From Ancistrus triradiatus (lineage: Eukaryota; Chordata; Actinopteri; Siluriformes; Loricariidae), in the NCBI GenBank assembly GCA_025084515.1, contig JAJAGP010000081.1:806001-870000 (forward strand): a DNA stretch of 64,000 nt, written 5' to 3'. Positions 23,961 through 34,320 of this stretch are shown piece after piece. Both the position numbers and the translations under genes were made by a program. The notes beneath the pieces are model-generated. The model was not told where the DNA came from and did no database searches. It saw only the letters and a list, made by a program, of their open reading frames with translations. The stretch's first letter is position 1, and every line of letters starts with the position of its first letter.

Positions 23961-24848
23961 TGGGCTTTTTCGGAAGCAGGGAGCCGGCCATCCAGCTTGA
24001 GGATCGTCGTAAATCCGGACTATTAATGCTTGATGTGACAAGGCAAGGTAAGTCACGGGTCAGGAGCAAATTCGAAACACAAGCTGTTCCGCTTACACAG
24101 CTGGACCGGGCTGCTCGCTCTAGAGAAACATGTGCTTCAGAACTGGCTCGAATTAGGGTCAAACCTAGCAGCCACGATTTGATTTCATTTTGGTGACGTA
24201 GAGCGTTTGATTTAACCGGCGGCTAACGTGCAACACGTGTCCGTCCGCCTTCGCTGTTAGGGTGCGGGCCGGTCGCTGTTCGATGCCTCCAACGCACGCC
24301 GTGACTCAAACACAAACTTGTCATGGACAGATAATATGGCAGAGGAATCTATGATGGACATTTGCATTGCAGATGCATTCAGGCATGTGTTACTACTGCT
24401 GGAGCCGTACTGCTAAATCCTGCAACAACTAAACATACGCAGTTAACATATGTTCTAAAATGGAATCTATTCCCTTACATAACATGTCAACAATCCAGTA
24501 ACAAAATCCAGGCCCAATTCCAAGACCATCCGAGTAGATTTAGGACCCATATCCAACATACCAGTATAACAATGGTCACCATCCCAATATCTGACTGCGA
24601 GGTCGGCGTCTGATTTTAGACAATTCTGTTGAGGTCAAGCTTCTGTTCCAGCCAGCCAAGTTCTCAGGGTATCAGTGCCACTGTTTTTCTGTGGAGAATC
24701 CTGGAATGTACGCTTTATATGATGAACCGGTTACAAATGAGCATTGCTGAAAGAGCAGAGCTCAGTCATTAGAAGAACTTTTGTTTATATAGAGTAACAC
24801 ACGCTGGTCACGCTGATGAACATTTATGGTGTTTCTAATGTCAGTAAA
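23961..24848. other. non-coding DNA, no gene seen
   Basis: No recognisable repeat or gene. Confidence 0.4.
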
Positions 24849-25386
24849 AAATATTTTGTGCTTCTCTGGCAAAAAAGAACAAAAAAACCCAGCAAGACCA
24901 GCTTGCGTTGTGTTTTGGATGCCGTACAGTAAAGCTGGTTGTTGTGTTGCATTTACAGAATGCCTATAGTACTGTGCAAATGTCTTAGGCCACCAGTAGA
25001 GTAGTTGTTGTTTAAGCAATGGTTTAATAATATGTAACATAGTGATGATTGGACCTTGGATTTGCCACTTCATAATCCTCTTTTCCTCTGATCTTTGTTG
25101 CAGTCTTTCTAAGCTTTAGCATATCTTACCCTTTTCATCCTGTTCCCCTTCTGAAAAGGTGGTTTCTTGGATGCTACCCTTCCAAAAAGACCATTCCTGA
25201 ACAAGCTTCTCTGGAGGGTCAACTTGGGATCCCGATGTTTTAAATACTGCATGCAAATGTCCTATATTTTCTGGTTGTATTCTAATAAAGACCCTGAGAA
25301 ATAATTAATGGTCATTATGCCCTTGCTAAAACAATGTACAGGTATATCTAATCGAATGGCGGCCTAAGACTTTTGCACAGTACTGC
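24849..25386. mobile_element. short Tc1/mariner-like relic, copy 5, with duplicated flank
   Basis: The relic itself spans 24967-25386: left end TAGTACTGTGCAAATGTCTT, right end GGCCTAAGACTTTTGCACAG then TACTG. The flank 24849-24966 (aatattttgtgcttctctgg, then an A-rich stretch, then atgcctatagtactgtg) recurs before copy 7 at 26356-26520. Either the flank belongs to a larger repeat or the region was duplicated. Confidence 0.75.
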
Positions 25387-26220
25387 ATGTCTCCTTGTCT
25401 TTGTGAAAGGACGTTCTTTCTGTTATGCGCACCAGCAGGGGTCTAACATTAATGCACAACACCACTGGTTCTAATTAAGGTGTACAGATTACCGTGAAGC
25501 TGTTTGGAAGGCTATAAAGAGAGAGACAGCAGATACTGAGCTACGTTTTCAAACTGACTGCTGCATAAAACCAGTCCGCGTACAGAACAAACAAAGCACA
25601 CCATGACCTCACTAACAGACTTACTCTGGTTAAGGGAAGTACACAAAAGCCGATCCACATCGAGTGTGTAATGATCTAGACACGCAGGCTGCACAACGCT
25701 GACGTCTGTAAGCCTATTTTACTTAGCGACATTAGCCTGATAGCGCCTAGTGCTCGAAGAAAGAAAGAAGCAATAAAGCTAAATTTAGTTTTTTGGGCCA
25801 CACTATCAATTTGTTCAAAGCAGCAGCGCATTCAGAACGGCTCTTTGTCAATATCCCCTTCTGTTAAGTGCTAATCGTTCCGAGTCGCTGTGGAACTAGC
25901 ATGCATCACTAGTCTGTGCCTGCTAACGCTACACCTAGCCGTTGTTTGGGCCGGCTTCAAGCTGTGTCGCTTATCGATCCCTCAGACAGCGTGCACGGGT
26001 GTGAAGTCTCATCGTTATTACTCGTCAAAGCAAGCAATGCAAAATGTAAAATATATATATCAGTCCGGTTCTTCTGAAGAAGCAGCAGCGCTCGGTCGAT
26101 AGCCAATGCTTGCAATTATGTATCTGTATTGGATTTTCCTTACATGCCAAGCCTTCACAAGCTTATATTCAGTCAGAGCATCTAACCAGTCATTTGCATT
26201 TAAATTTGACCTTATACAAG
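25387..26220. other. non-coding DNA, no gene seen
   Basis: A CTCF-like word ACCAGCAGGGGTCTAA is near 25432. No coding sequence or repeat is recognised. Confidence 0.4.
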
Positions 26221-26221
26221 A

Positions 26222-26345
26222 CGAGGCAAAAGTCTTAGGCCACCATTAGATTAGATATTGTTTTAGCAATGCTATAACCACCATATACTGTATGATTATT
26301 TCTCAGTGTATTTATTAGAAATTTGTATGCAGTATTAAAGAACTG
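26222..26345. mobile_element. Tc1/mariner-like relic, copy 6 (left end only)
   Basis: Begins GAGGCAAAAGTCTTAGGCCA and follows the family left repeat through a tatttctcagtg...tattagaaa word, then stops. The right half is absent. Confidence 0.75.
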
Positions 26346-26355
26346 GACAGGGTGC

Positions 26356-26690
26356 CGAAAATATTTTGTGCTTCCCTGGCGGAAAAAAAACAAAACAAAA
26401 CAGCAAAACTGTTGTGCTCTTTTAGTTCTGGTTTAGCTGGTGAACTCATGCGGTCTTGCTTGCAAAAAAAACGGATACGCTGTTCTTTGTTCCGTTACAC
26501 GTACAGCATGCCTATAGTACTGTGCGGAAGTCTTAGGCCACCATTAGATTTGGTATACAATATGTAATGCATTATCGACGACTAGACCGAAAAACTTGGA
26601 CTGGTCACTCCACTCTTTGAAAGATCAGCTTTGGCATATCTTTTCTGGAAAAAGTGATTTCTTGGATGCTAGGCAAAGAAAACAATCTCA
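26356..26690. mobile_element. duplicated flank plus Tc1/mariner-like relic, copy 7 (truncated)
   Basis: Positions 26356-26514 repeat the copy 5 flank (aatattttgtgcttccctgg ... gcatgcctatagtactgtgc). From 26515 the family left end follows and inner words (gattatcgacgactagacc-like, atttcttggatgct) continue to about 26670; the right end is missing. Confidence 0.7.
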
Positions 26691-26814
26691 CCCTCATGAT
26701 CACAGACCTCTAACCATGATCGTCTATAGTTTCAAGCTTAGAACCTGAAACCAGCCAAAGTTTGAGTATGCTTGGGTACGTCACAAATATGCAGCGATTG
26801 ACCGAAAGAAGCTG

Positions 26815-26915
26815 TCGAAGGTTAAGGGTCTTGCCATAGGCCCCGACAGTGGCAGCTGGGTGGAACCGGGATTTGGCCTCACAACCTTCTGATTAGCAGT
26901 CTAGAGTCTTAGAAC
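26815..26915 (-). mobile_element. tRNA-derived SINE, type B, truncated
   Basis: On the minus strand it carries aatcagaaggttgtgaggcc, then aaatcccggttccacccagc, then the block ending in aagacccttaacc. It matches the type B copy at 12.0 kb. The tail is missing. Confidence 0.6.
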
Positions 26916-28290
26916 TCTAGTCTAGAGGCCCTGGCCAAGATGCCAGAGCTATCCGCAAATCAATCAGTGAAGTCCCACAAGCAGCGTTACAAAGAGAGGT
27001 AAACTGGTGGAATTTGTAATGATGTTATACAGAGTAGCATGTATACTGATAGCATGCGGTTTGGGACGGAGCCCTCGGCTGCGGAGCATCTAAATAAATC
27101 AAAATCCAATTAACCTCCCCAACCTTAGAAGCTAATCTAGATCAATTAATCCAGGAACGTGTTCCACACCTAATACAGTGTTGGAATTTCCCACAAAGCT
27201 CATTCATCATGACAATCATTCTTTTATTACGGAGTCACTCTGTGAACCTTGGGGAGGATTCCCCGAAGCCAGGTTTCCAGGTAACAGGACGGAACAAACA
27301 CGACGGACTCCGGCTCGGCTGGCTCGCTAGCGATGTTCGACTCGACCGCAGCTGAACTCTTTATGACGTTACCGCGGTCTGAACCAAATTTACAGGCGAG
27401 TAAATAATGGTGTTTTGTTTTATACAAGGTTTTACAGCCCTTGCTCGACAATGTGAAAAACAGCTGCGCAGATGACATGTTTTTCCCTCAGACAGCCCAC
27501 GGGCCAAGGATCAAGTCGGCCTCAATAAGGGGTTAAGCAGAACAGTTAGGGTTTTAGAGGCCCGGTAAGTGGCTCCATTAGCCTAGAAGACTGGTCAGCC
27601 TGTAGGGAAAGAGCAAGGGGGAGTGTTAGGAGAGAATAGCACTCAAGCTGAGCTAGACTAACAGCTGTAACACAATGAGCGTGTTTACGTTCACACTCGT
27701 AACCCGATCTGATTTATCTGATCTCTGATCCAATTGGCCAGGCAAACAGCGCACATCTTAAACGGCATTAACACCAGATCAGAGTTCAGGATTTCTAATA
27801 AAGGCAACCGGCGCACAAACACAACCACGTATGCTTTGAAATTCAATAAATATAGACTCAACGTATCAGTAGGCCATTTCATTTGTAAGGTATGGCTGGC
27901 GGAAAACGTAGGATAATTTAATGCACTGCGTACTGACCGACCCACGTTGAGTATTATGGACTTTTTGCGGACTGTACCACTCTAGCCATGCAGATGTGAT
28001 CCATTGTGGAAAGCATTTCCAGGAACCGGGAGCTTTTCACATGGTCGCCTCAACATCAACAGATGGAGGCTCTTCTCGTCATCTGTCTCCGTAATGGTTT
28101 GCAGCATTCTGATTATTTTTTATGACACTAAAACGAACAATGCAAACACAATCCAACATTAAAATCAAAAGAGCGCCTTGATGTCGGAACATCTGCACCA
28201 CACTGCGGTAGTCCAGCCATCAAAATGTGACTGACTGTTGTTTGGTGCGGTGTGGAGCGCTTTGGAGGACGCGGTTCGTTGGGAGCGAGC
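26916..28290. other. non-coding DNA, no gene seen
   Basis: A word near 27680 (gtgtttacgttcacactcgt followed by gatctgatttatctgatc) resembles foldback-element ends and may be a small related remnant. Nothing else is recognised. Confidence 0.35.
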
Positions 28291-28431
28291 AGTGCTGGAG
28301 AAGATCCTCAAAAATGTTTTCTGTTACTAATTACTTCTTTCAAAATGTATTTTGAAGGACATTATGTAAACACTAAAACCATTACTCATTAGTTTACTTC
28401 TGAGTTACTCCCTAAAAACCCATATTTACAC

Positions 28432-28606
28432 TTACATTTAGTCATGTAGCAGACACCATTATTCGGAGTGAGTCACAACTGATACAATCCTACAAAAACA
28501 GGCAATTGTGGGTTAAGGGTCTTGCTCAAGGACCCAACTGCAGCATCTTGGCAGAGCCGGGATTTGAACCCTGGACCTTCTGGTCCACAGCCACCACAGT
28601 CCCATA
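28432..28606 (-). mobile_element. tRNA-derived SINE, type A
   Basis: On the minus strand: ggtccagggttcaaatcccg holds box B (GGTTCAAATCC, 28560-28570 on the plus strand), then the ttgagcaagacccttaaccc block and a tail with a taaatgtaag end. Box A at the right edge is degraded. Same family as the copies at 29.2, 40.5 and 60.4 kb. Confidence 0.75.
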
Positions 28607-28727
28607 TGAATCTGTGTTAGAACCTAATAGAATGGATAACAGACAAAAGTCGTTGAAATGCTTTATTTAAGAAAAAACATCCACTGTTTGTATGGGGCGC
28701 TTCAGCATTTCCCGAGGCAGTTGCACA

Positions 28728-28803
28728 AATCTGGCCAGCAGATGTCGCTAAAGTGAAGCATTTTGAAAAATTCTTCACTTTAGCGACATCTGCTGGCCAG
28801 ATT
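28728..28803. repeat. perfect 31-bp inverted repeat (hairpin)
   Basis: Left arm 28728-28758 starts aatctggccagcagatgtcg; right arm 28773-28803 is its exact reverse complement (ends gacatctgctggccagatt). The loop is 14 nt (28759-28772). No mismatch was seen in the stem. It may be a small foldback element or two inverted copies of a short repeat; a microRNA-type precursor is less likely because a natural one would normally have mismatches. Confidence 0.9.
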
Positions 28804-29167
28804 CCCAATGATTCCCAACGCTAGCGGTGTGCAAATTACGAAGACAGGTATTAAACAGCTTTAAAATGGCTAAGGAAGTTTGTTGTAAATGCTTTGGAAA
28901 TAATTAAATTCCCTCACACACATGAGTAATGCAAAGTACTTTTACCAGTAACTGTAATGTGATTCCAAGGATTGAAACTGCAATGCATTAACATTAGTTT
29001 GTTAAAGGAATTCGATTTCTGTAATACATTACTTTGTACCAAATGACACCCCCATACACTGAAAGTCTGATATAGGCATAAAAAGCAATATTAATGATAA
29101 TAATAATATAATCTCAAAACCAGGCACCCAAATAACACTGATGGAGAGTATTTTGCAAACACTCTGC

Positions 29168-29325
29168 ATACTTATCCAGAGCGACTTACAGCTGATATAA
29201 TCTTACAGTCCAAGCAGTTGTGGGTTAAGGGTTTTGCTCAAGGACTCAACAGTGGGAGCAAGACAGAGGTGGCATTCGAACCCTGGACCTTCTGGTCCAC
29301 AGTTCAGTACCTTAACTGTTAGGTC
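29168..29325 (-). mobile_element. tRNA-derived SINE, type A
   Basis: On the minus strand box A is degenerate (cctaacagttaaggtact), box B is near canonical (GGTTCGAATGC, plus-strand 29272-29282), then the ttgagcaaaacccttaaccc block, and a tail with gtaagtcgctctggataag. Complete apart from the very 3' end. Confidence 0.8.
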
Positions 29326-30077
29326 TCTTACCTGGTCGGTTCAGGCTAGAGATGCTCTAGGTATGTCCATCTGGATGGAGACCCCAGGGCAGACCCAGGA
29401 CCCGCTGGAAAGACTACCAGAGGAATTCCCCAGGAGGACAGGCCAGTGATTTGGATCTGGGGTGACCTTCTAAAGCTGTTGCCACCATGACACATCACAA
29501 CTACCAGCAGCACCGATTCCAGCTCAGTCCTGGAAAGGGTCCCAGTAGAGTATTATTAAAGAAGGAAAAGTATTTGAGCTTGTATTCCCGTCTGAAGGGC
29601 GATGAATAAGATAAAGCGTTTGCATTCTCTGAACGAGCCCGTTGACGCCTCTTGTCAGGTTATCAATTTGTTGACAAGCGCCGCCAGAATTCATATCAGC
29701 CACACCTTCTGTTCCAGACGCCGCTCGACCCCTGAGAGCACGCCTTGATAATGAAAGCCATGTGGCCACCCGGGCTGCGTTCACACGCGCTCAAAACCAA
29801 ACCCAAAGCAGCTGCGGCTGCAAAGCCCTGACAGCTACGACTCAATCAGGCTTCGTGGGCCTGCGCTTCTCGTTAGCGGCTTCTCCTTCTTAGCGGAACC
29901 CCACAGAGCCAGGGCTTTACCCCCCCTGCTCGCCGCTCCTGGTGCAGCTGCCTACCAACGGGCACACGCTAACAATCCAGACTTGGACCGTGACCCCAAA
30001 GAGCTACAGCGGAGGCCAAAATGCTTCGCAGGAACACAGCTCAAAGCTTTGCAACAACTGCTTGAAGATTGAGAGTG
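29326..30077. other. non-coding DNA, no gene seen
   Basis: No repeat or gene recognised. Confidence 0.4.
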
Positions 30078-30470
30078 TCATGGATTTTGCCTAAAGGCCA
30101 CCGAGCATTTATGGGGGCACTTGAAGACCGAGAAAGCCCAGCAGACAGTAACTTCCCAACTTTGGATGACAAAAGATTTTGCGGTTTTACATACTCAGTG
30201 CAATTTATTGTATTTATTCCACTTTGTACTCACATTCTGATCCTGAATATATGCTTTGCAAAGAAAAACACTGCACGTCATGGATTTTCCTCCACAGTCA
30301 CCCGAACTAAACCAGATTTAGCTCAAGCATGTAAGAATTAAGCATTTATGGGGGCACTTGAATACCCCAAGGTCCAAGAAATACAGGAGCATACCAAACA
30401 CTAATACAGTTTCACTCAGATTCTTATTCTGAATACATGTTTTGTAAAGAAAAAAACTGCATTAAATTCA
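30078..30470. repeat. degenerate tandem duplication, about 200-237 bp
   Basis: GCATTTATGGGGGCACTTGA occurs at 30105 and again at 30342. Both are followed by a ctgaat-a-atg-tttg-aaagaaaaa-actgca block, and tcatggatttt occurs at 30078 and 30278. The unequal offsets show indels after duplication. Confidence 0.75.
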
Positions 30471-30529
30471 AGACACCTGCTAAACAGAAGCAGACTTTTG
30501 GCTCTCACTGCCCACCAGTCATTCAGCAT

Positions 30530-30770
30530 AGATACGAAATGAGCTTTTTTTTCCCCCGCAAGCTCGTTCTATTAATCCACCAGCGCAACGGAGCAATGAT
30601 GGGTCTTTAGATGGAGTGGGCGATTTTGTGCGCTAATTAACAACCTTGGCTTCCGCCGCGCGCCATACCAACAACGCCTCTGAGCGCTTTTAGCCAATTA
30701 ATAAGGCACGTCTCGATTCATTGGTTTAATAAATGTGTTAATTCCGAAAGCACGAAACCCAAACAGGGGC
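30530..30770. promoter_or_regulatory. candidate conserved non-coding element
   Basis: Non-repetitive, rich in homeodomain cores: gttctattaatccaccagcg, gtgcgctaattaacaacctt, tagccaattaataaggcac, and a ttggtttaataaatgtgtta stretch. No sustained open frame. Inference only. Confidence 0.3.
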
Positions 30771-31645
30771 ATCGTCTCGGAGAAATCCGAGCCTGCCTTC
30801 AATTTACGTCCTGTACTTCGGAATCTAAATTCATTACCGGGCGGATTGAAGAACGTATACGGAGAACGAGAGTGTGAAAAACAGAAGACGCGAGTCAGAA
30901 CGGATGTGCGCAGAGAGCGGGGAAGACTTTCTCCCCATTAAAGGGCCTTAGCCCTTTGCGAGCGTATCCGCTAATGAACCTGAACGCTACTATTATTAAC
31001 TTAGGGCAGCAAAAATCCTCAAGGAAAATGTTCTGCCGGCGCGTGAAGGAAAACATCTTTGCGAGATAATGGTCCTTCCTCTAATTACAATACGTCTGAT
31101 CGCATGCCTTTGCTCAGAAGTACTTCCCTTTGAAGAGCGAACAGTCCGTGTGAAGCTTTTTTTCACAAGAAAAGAAAAGAAACTCCAATACTCCGCTTGT
31201 CACGTTTTTATTAGCCTTCAAAGCCAGCGTAACTACATCCGAAAGCGAGGACGCCCTGAGAGAGCGACTCAGCATTCTCCTGGTGTCTGTTAGCTGTAAT
31301 TGGGCCATAATTTACCTCAGACAAACCACAGACAAGTTTACAGAGGAGGAGCCCCGGATCCAATCCTTTATTGACATGCCTTGACCAGAAATCGTGTTAG
31401 GACTGCAAAGGCGCGTGTTATCAATGGACCAAGCGCAGTGGGAACAGAGGTGGTGGGATGGCCTGTACCAACATCAATTAGTAACTCCTACGAAATATAA
31501 CTAAGACGTTTAAAGGCAATTAAGACGTTTAAAAGCTGTAACAAACCTTGGAAGTGGTCGCAAGGACGGTTAGATGGGATAAAAAATAAAAAAAATAATA
31601 AAATTGTGGTTCTGGTGTAAAAAAGTGTGGTTCTACAGAAATCCC
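30771..31645. other. non-coding DNA, no gene seen
   Basis: Part of 30950-31110 (gctactattattaacttagg, gataatggtccttcctctaa) also has regulatory texture. No gene seen. Confidence 0.35.
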
Positions 31646-32587
31646 CACTGAGTGCGTTCACATGCACTTAATAATCCAATAACTGCAGAAAATCAGATTT
31701 GCTCAGTAATCTGATCAATGAATCTACATGCACTTGAGTAATTTAAAATAATAGATAAATAGATAGATAATTTAAAAATAGATAATTTAAAAGCTCCGGG
31801 TTTACATGACTTGGGTATTAATTGGATTTCTACCTTGCGACCAGCCAATAATCTCAAAGAAATATGTGCCTAAACTTCAAACAAGAATTTTCTCAATAGC
31901 TGTTTTGCTGCATTTAATTCTGGGGTTGCCAGATGCCATGAGAAAAAACACCACAGTCAATGGAAAAAAAGCTAGGGATGCATCGATATTGAATTTCTTG
32001 GACCGATACGATAACCGATTTTTAGCTCATTACTGTGGCCGATACCGATGTTAAAAAATGATCAATTTGAATCTTTCTGCGTTTAAAATACAGAATACAT
32101 TTTTAGCAATAAAATCCATCAGGGATTTTCTATATTTCTAAGTTCTGCATAACTATACAGTCGCCAACATCAGATATTTTGCTTGATGAGTAACAGCCAA
32201 AGGAAAAAATAAAGAAACATTCATATGTACATACATACTAAATATCGGTAATAATATCAGCTAAAATTCTAATATCGGACCGATGCCGATAACCAAAAAA
32301 AAAAAGTACATGTCAGCAAATAATATATCGGCCGCTGATATATCGAGCATCACTAAAAAGACCCCAAATAAAGCCAAGTCTTTTGAGTAAGTGGAGCTGG
32401 CAACCGTGTTGGCTAGGCTTCAGTGCATGCGCAGACTGAGAAAACTGGTATACATGCTTTGAGAAATCCCATTACTGGAATAAAATCCAGCTCTCTTTAT
32501 CGAATTTCTTAATCTGAAATCTGACCACCTGAATAATCAGATAACTGCAGAAATTGGATTATTAGGGGCATGTAAACGCACTCGGTG
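31646..32587. mobile_element. foldback DNA element (GAGTGCGTTTACATGC family), copy 2, best ends
   Basis: The left end (from 31650) reads GAGTGCGTTCACATGCACTT then AATAATCCAATAACTGCAG. The right end (to 32583) on the minus strand reads GAGTGCGTTTACATGCCCCT then AATAATCCAATTTCTGCAG. So terminal inverted repeats of about 39 bp are nearly identical. Inside are the family's gggttgccagatgcc and gctggcaacc blocks. Without the nested hAT-like element (31973-32355) the length is about 560 bp, in line with the other copies. No coding capacity; a non-autonomous DNA transposon. Confidence 0.8.
31973..32355. mobile_element. non-autonomous hAT-like element nested in a foldback element
   Basis: Left end TAGGGATGCATCGATATTGA; right end on the minus strand TAGTGATGCTCGATATATC. 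The interior has many CCGATA/TATCGG words, typical of a widespread fish hAT-type short element. Flanks aaaaaagc and aaaagacc could be a mutated 8-bp target duplication. It has no coding capacity. Confidence 0.7.
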
Positions 32588-33299
32588 TTAAGTTTGGTGG
32601 ATGTGATGTTGGACTGCTTTTCTACTAAATACAACTAAACCTTGACACACAGCACGACTCCCGAAAGACTGTCCCTGAAAACGTGGCTGCATCTTCCAGG
32701 GTCGTGATGGGATCCCCCAGCAGGATGATGATCCAACACATAATGGTTCAACGAGCACAGAATCAGCATTCTGACAGGATTAAGCTAATTAACCACTGAC
32801 ATTTCTCCACAACCTTGTTTTCATAACCATTTATCCAGCTACATAAGAACACAGCCCATCTTCATGAGATCGGCCCCCTCCCCAATCCCTTCTCTTCCAT
32901 ATCCCGGCTTTGTTTGAAGTAGGAATAATGGGTAAAGCACACGGATGTGTGAAACGGCTCAGTGAAGTAAGTCATAATACTTAGAGGAATCATCGAAAGC
33001 GTAATGAAGACATCTGTGGATCAGAATTAAGGGAGCAGTCACACAGATCAGGCTTTTGCATTCCAGGGAGGTTTAATGATGAGCATCGTGAGCGATTCGG
33101 TAGAGGGAGTAATTCATTACTTAATATTTCATTAAAAAAGCTTAGCGATACGTCGCTTTAATTTCATCACATAAACAGTCCGCTTCAGGCTAAGTGCTAA
33201 AAGGCAGCCGCTCATTTCCTATAATGGATCCGCATGGGCACTGTAGAACCTACCTAGTGCACCATCAGACTAAAGAAGCCACTCTTCTTCAACAACAAA
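32588..33299. other. non-coding DNA, no gene seen
   Basis: The part 33060-33190 (gtaattcattacttaatatt, gctttaatttcatcacataa) has regulatory texture but may only be AT-rich. No gene seen. Confidence 0.35.
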
Positions 33300-34320
33300 A
33301 GTTTAGGCTTTAACATGAACACTTTTGCAGGGATCTTATATATGACATATTTCTGCAAATTTAAATCAACAAATTATGAACATATTAATTCTTAATAAAT
33401 GTAATGCATTAAAATTAGCAGAAATATGTCAGAATTAAACATTATTCTATTTAAATGATCAAGTCCATGTCTAATAAAACTATTATAAATACATTTATTA
33501 AACAATTATGCATTTTTTTATTAATGCAAGTGAAATAGATTCAACATGAATACAAATAAGTGTCATAAAATAAACTTTTTATAATCATTCATATTTAACT
33601 TTATGCAATGATATCTGCTCAAATGTCATATTTAAATATAAATGACTAAATTACTAGCAATTTATTATCATAGAATTTTTAACTAAATGTATCCTTTGAA
33701 ATGAGCATATGTTAATTAAATATAAAATAATGAAGTAAAAAAAAAAGGTAAAATGGTGATATAACTATTGTAAATAAATATATTAAATTATGCTTTTTGA
33801 TATTAATTCATGTGGATAAGTGTTAGAAATAAATATAGAATGATTAAACAGATTCAATATGAATACAAATAAATGTTATAAAATTCTAAATACTTTTGAA
33901 TGCTATAATAATTAGTTTTTAACTTTATGCAGTGATATCTGCTCAAACGTCATATTTAAATATAACCGACTAAATTACTAGCAATTTATTATCATATAAT
34001 TTTTGAACTGTATAAACAAATATAAAATAAATAAGTAAAAAAAGATAATTATTCACATGAGCAAATTCAATATAAAATGTTTATCAATAAAAGGATAATA
34101 AATAAAAGTTTTCATGAATACATATATAAATATCAGAAGTAAATACAGTTATTAAATTGATATTTAGCTATTAAATATGCATATAACAAAACTGTTATAA
34201 ATAAATTACTATGATTGTATGAATTACAGCATGGAAATGATAAGAAATATCAGATTTAAATATAACATTAAATACATATTCAATTTTTAATTAAACAGAT
34301 CAATATTTAAAGACAAACGT
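33300..34320. repeat. AT-rich block with an internal tandem duplication of about 320 bp
   Basis: Almost pure A/T sequence. A segment starting ttatgcaatgatatctgctc at 33601 recurs at 33925 (ttatgcagtgatatctgctc) and stays similar through tcatatttaaatata and actagcaatttattatcata. The preceding gaatacaaataa-word pair at 33541 and 33853 extends it. Neither copy is coding. Confidence 0.75.

Larger units (their letters stand above)
28291..29060. mobile_element. CAGTG-ended TTACT-rich teleost repeat, interrupted
   Basis: The left part reads AGTGCTGGAG then gttactaattacttctttca and aaaatgtattttgaa; the right part has agtaactgtaatgtgatt, ctgtaatacattactttgta and ends ACACCCCCATACACTG. CAGTGTTGG-like inverted ends with TTACTTTGTA words mark a common old teleost repeat. 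A SINE (28432-28606) and a hairpin (28728-28803) lie between the two halves, so this repeat is the older insertion. Class uncertain. Confidence 0.5.

Noticed and set aside
28728..28803. Call as a microRNA gene
   Set aside because: The stem is perfect and the region is a nest of repeats; without small-RNA data a foldback element is the simpler view.
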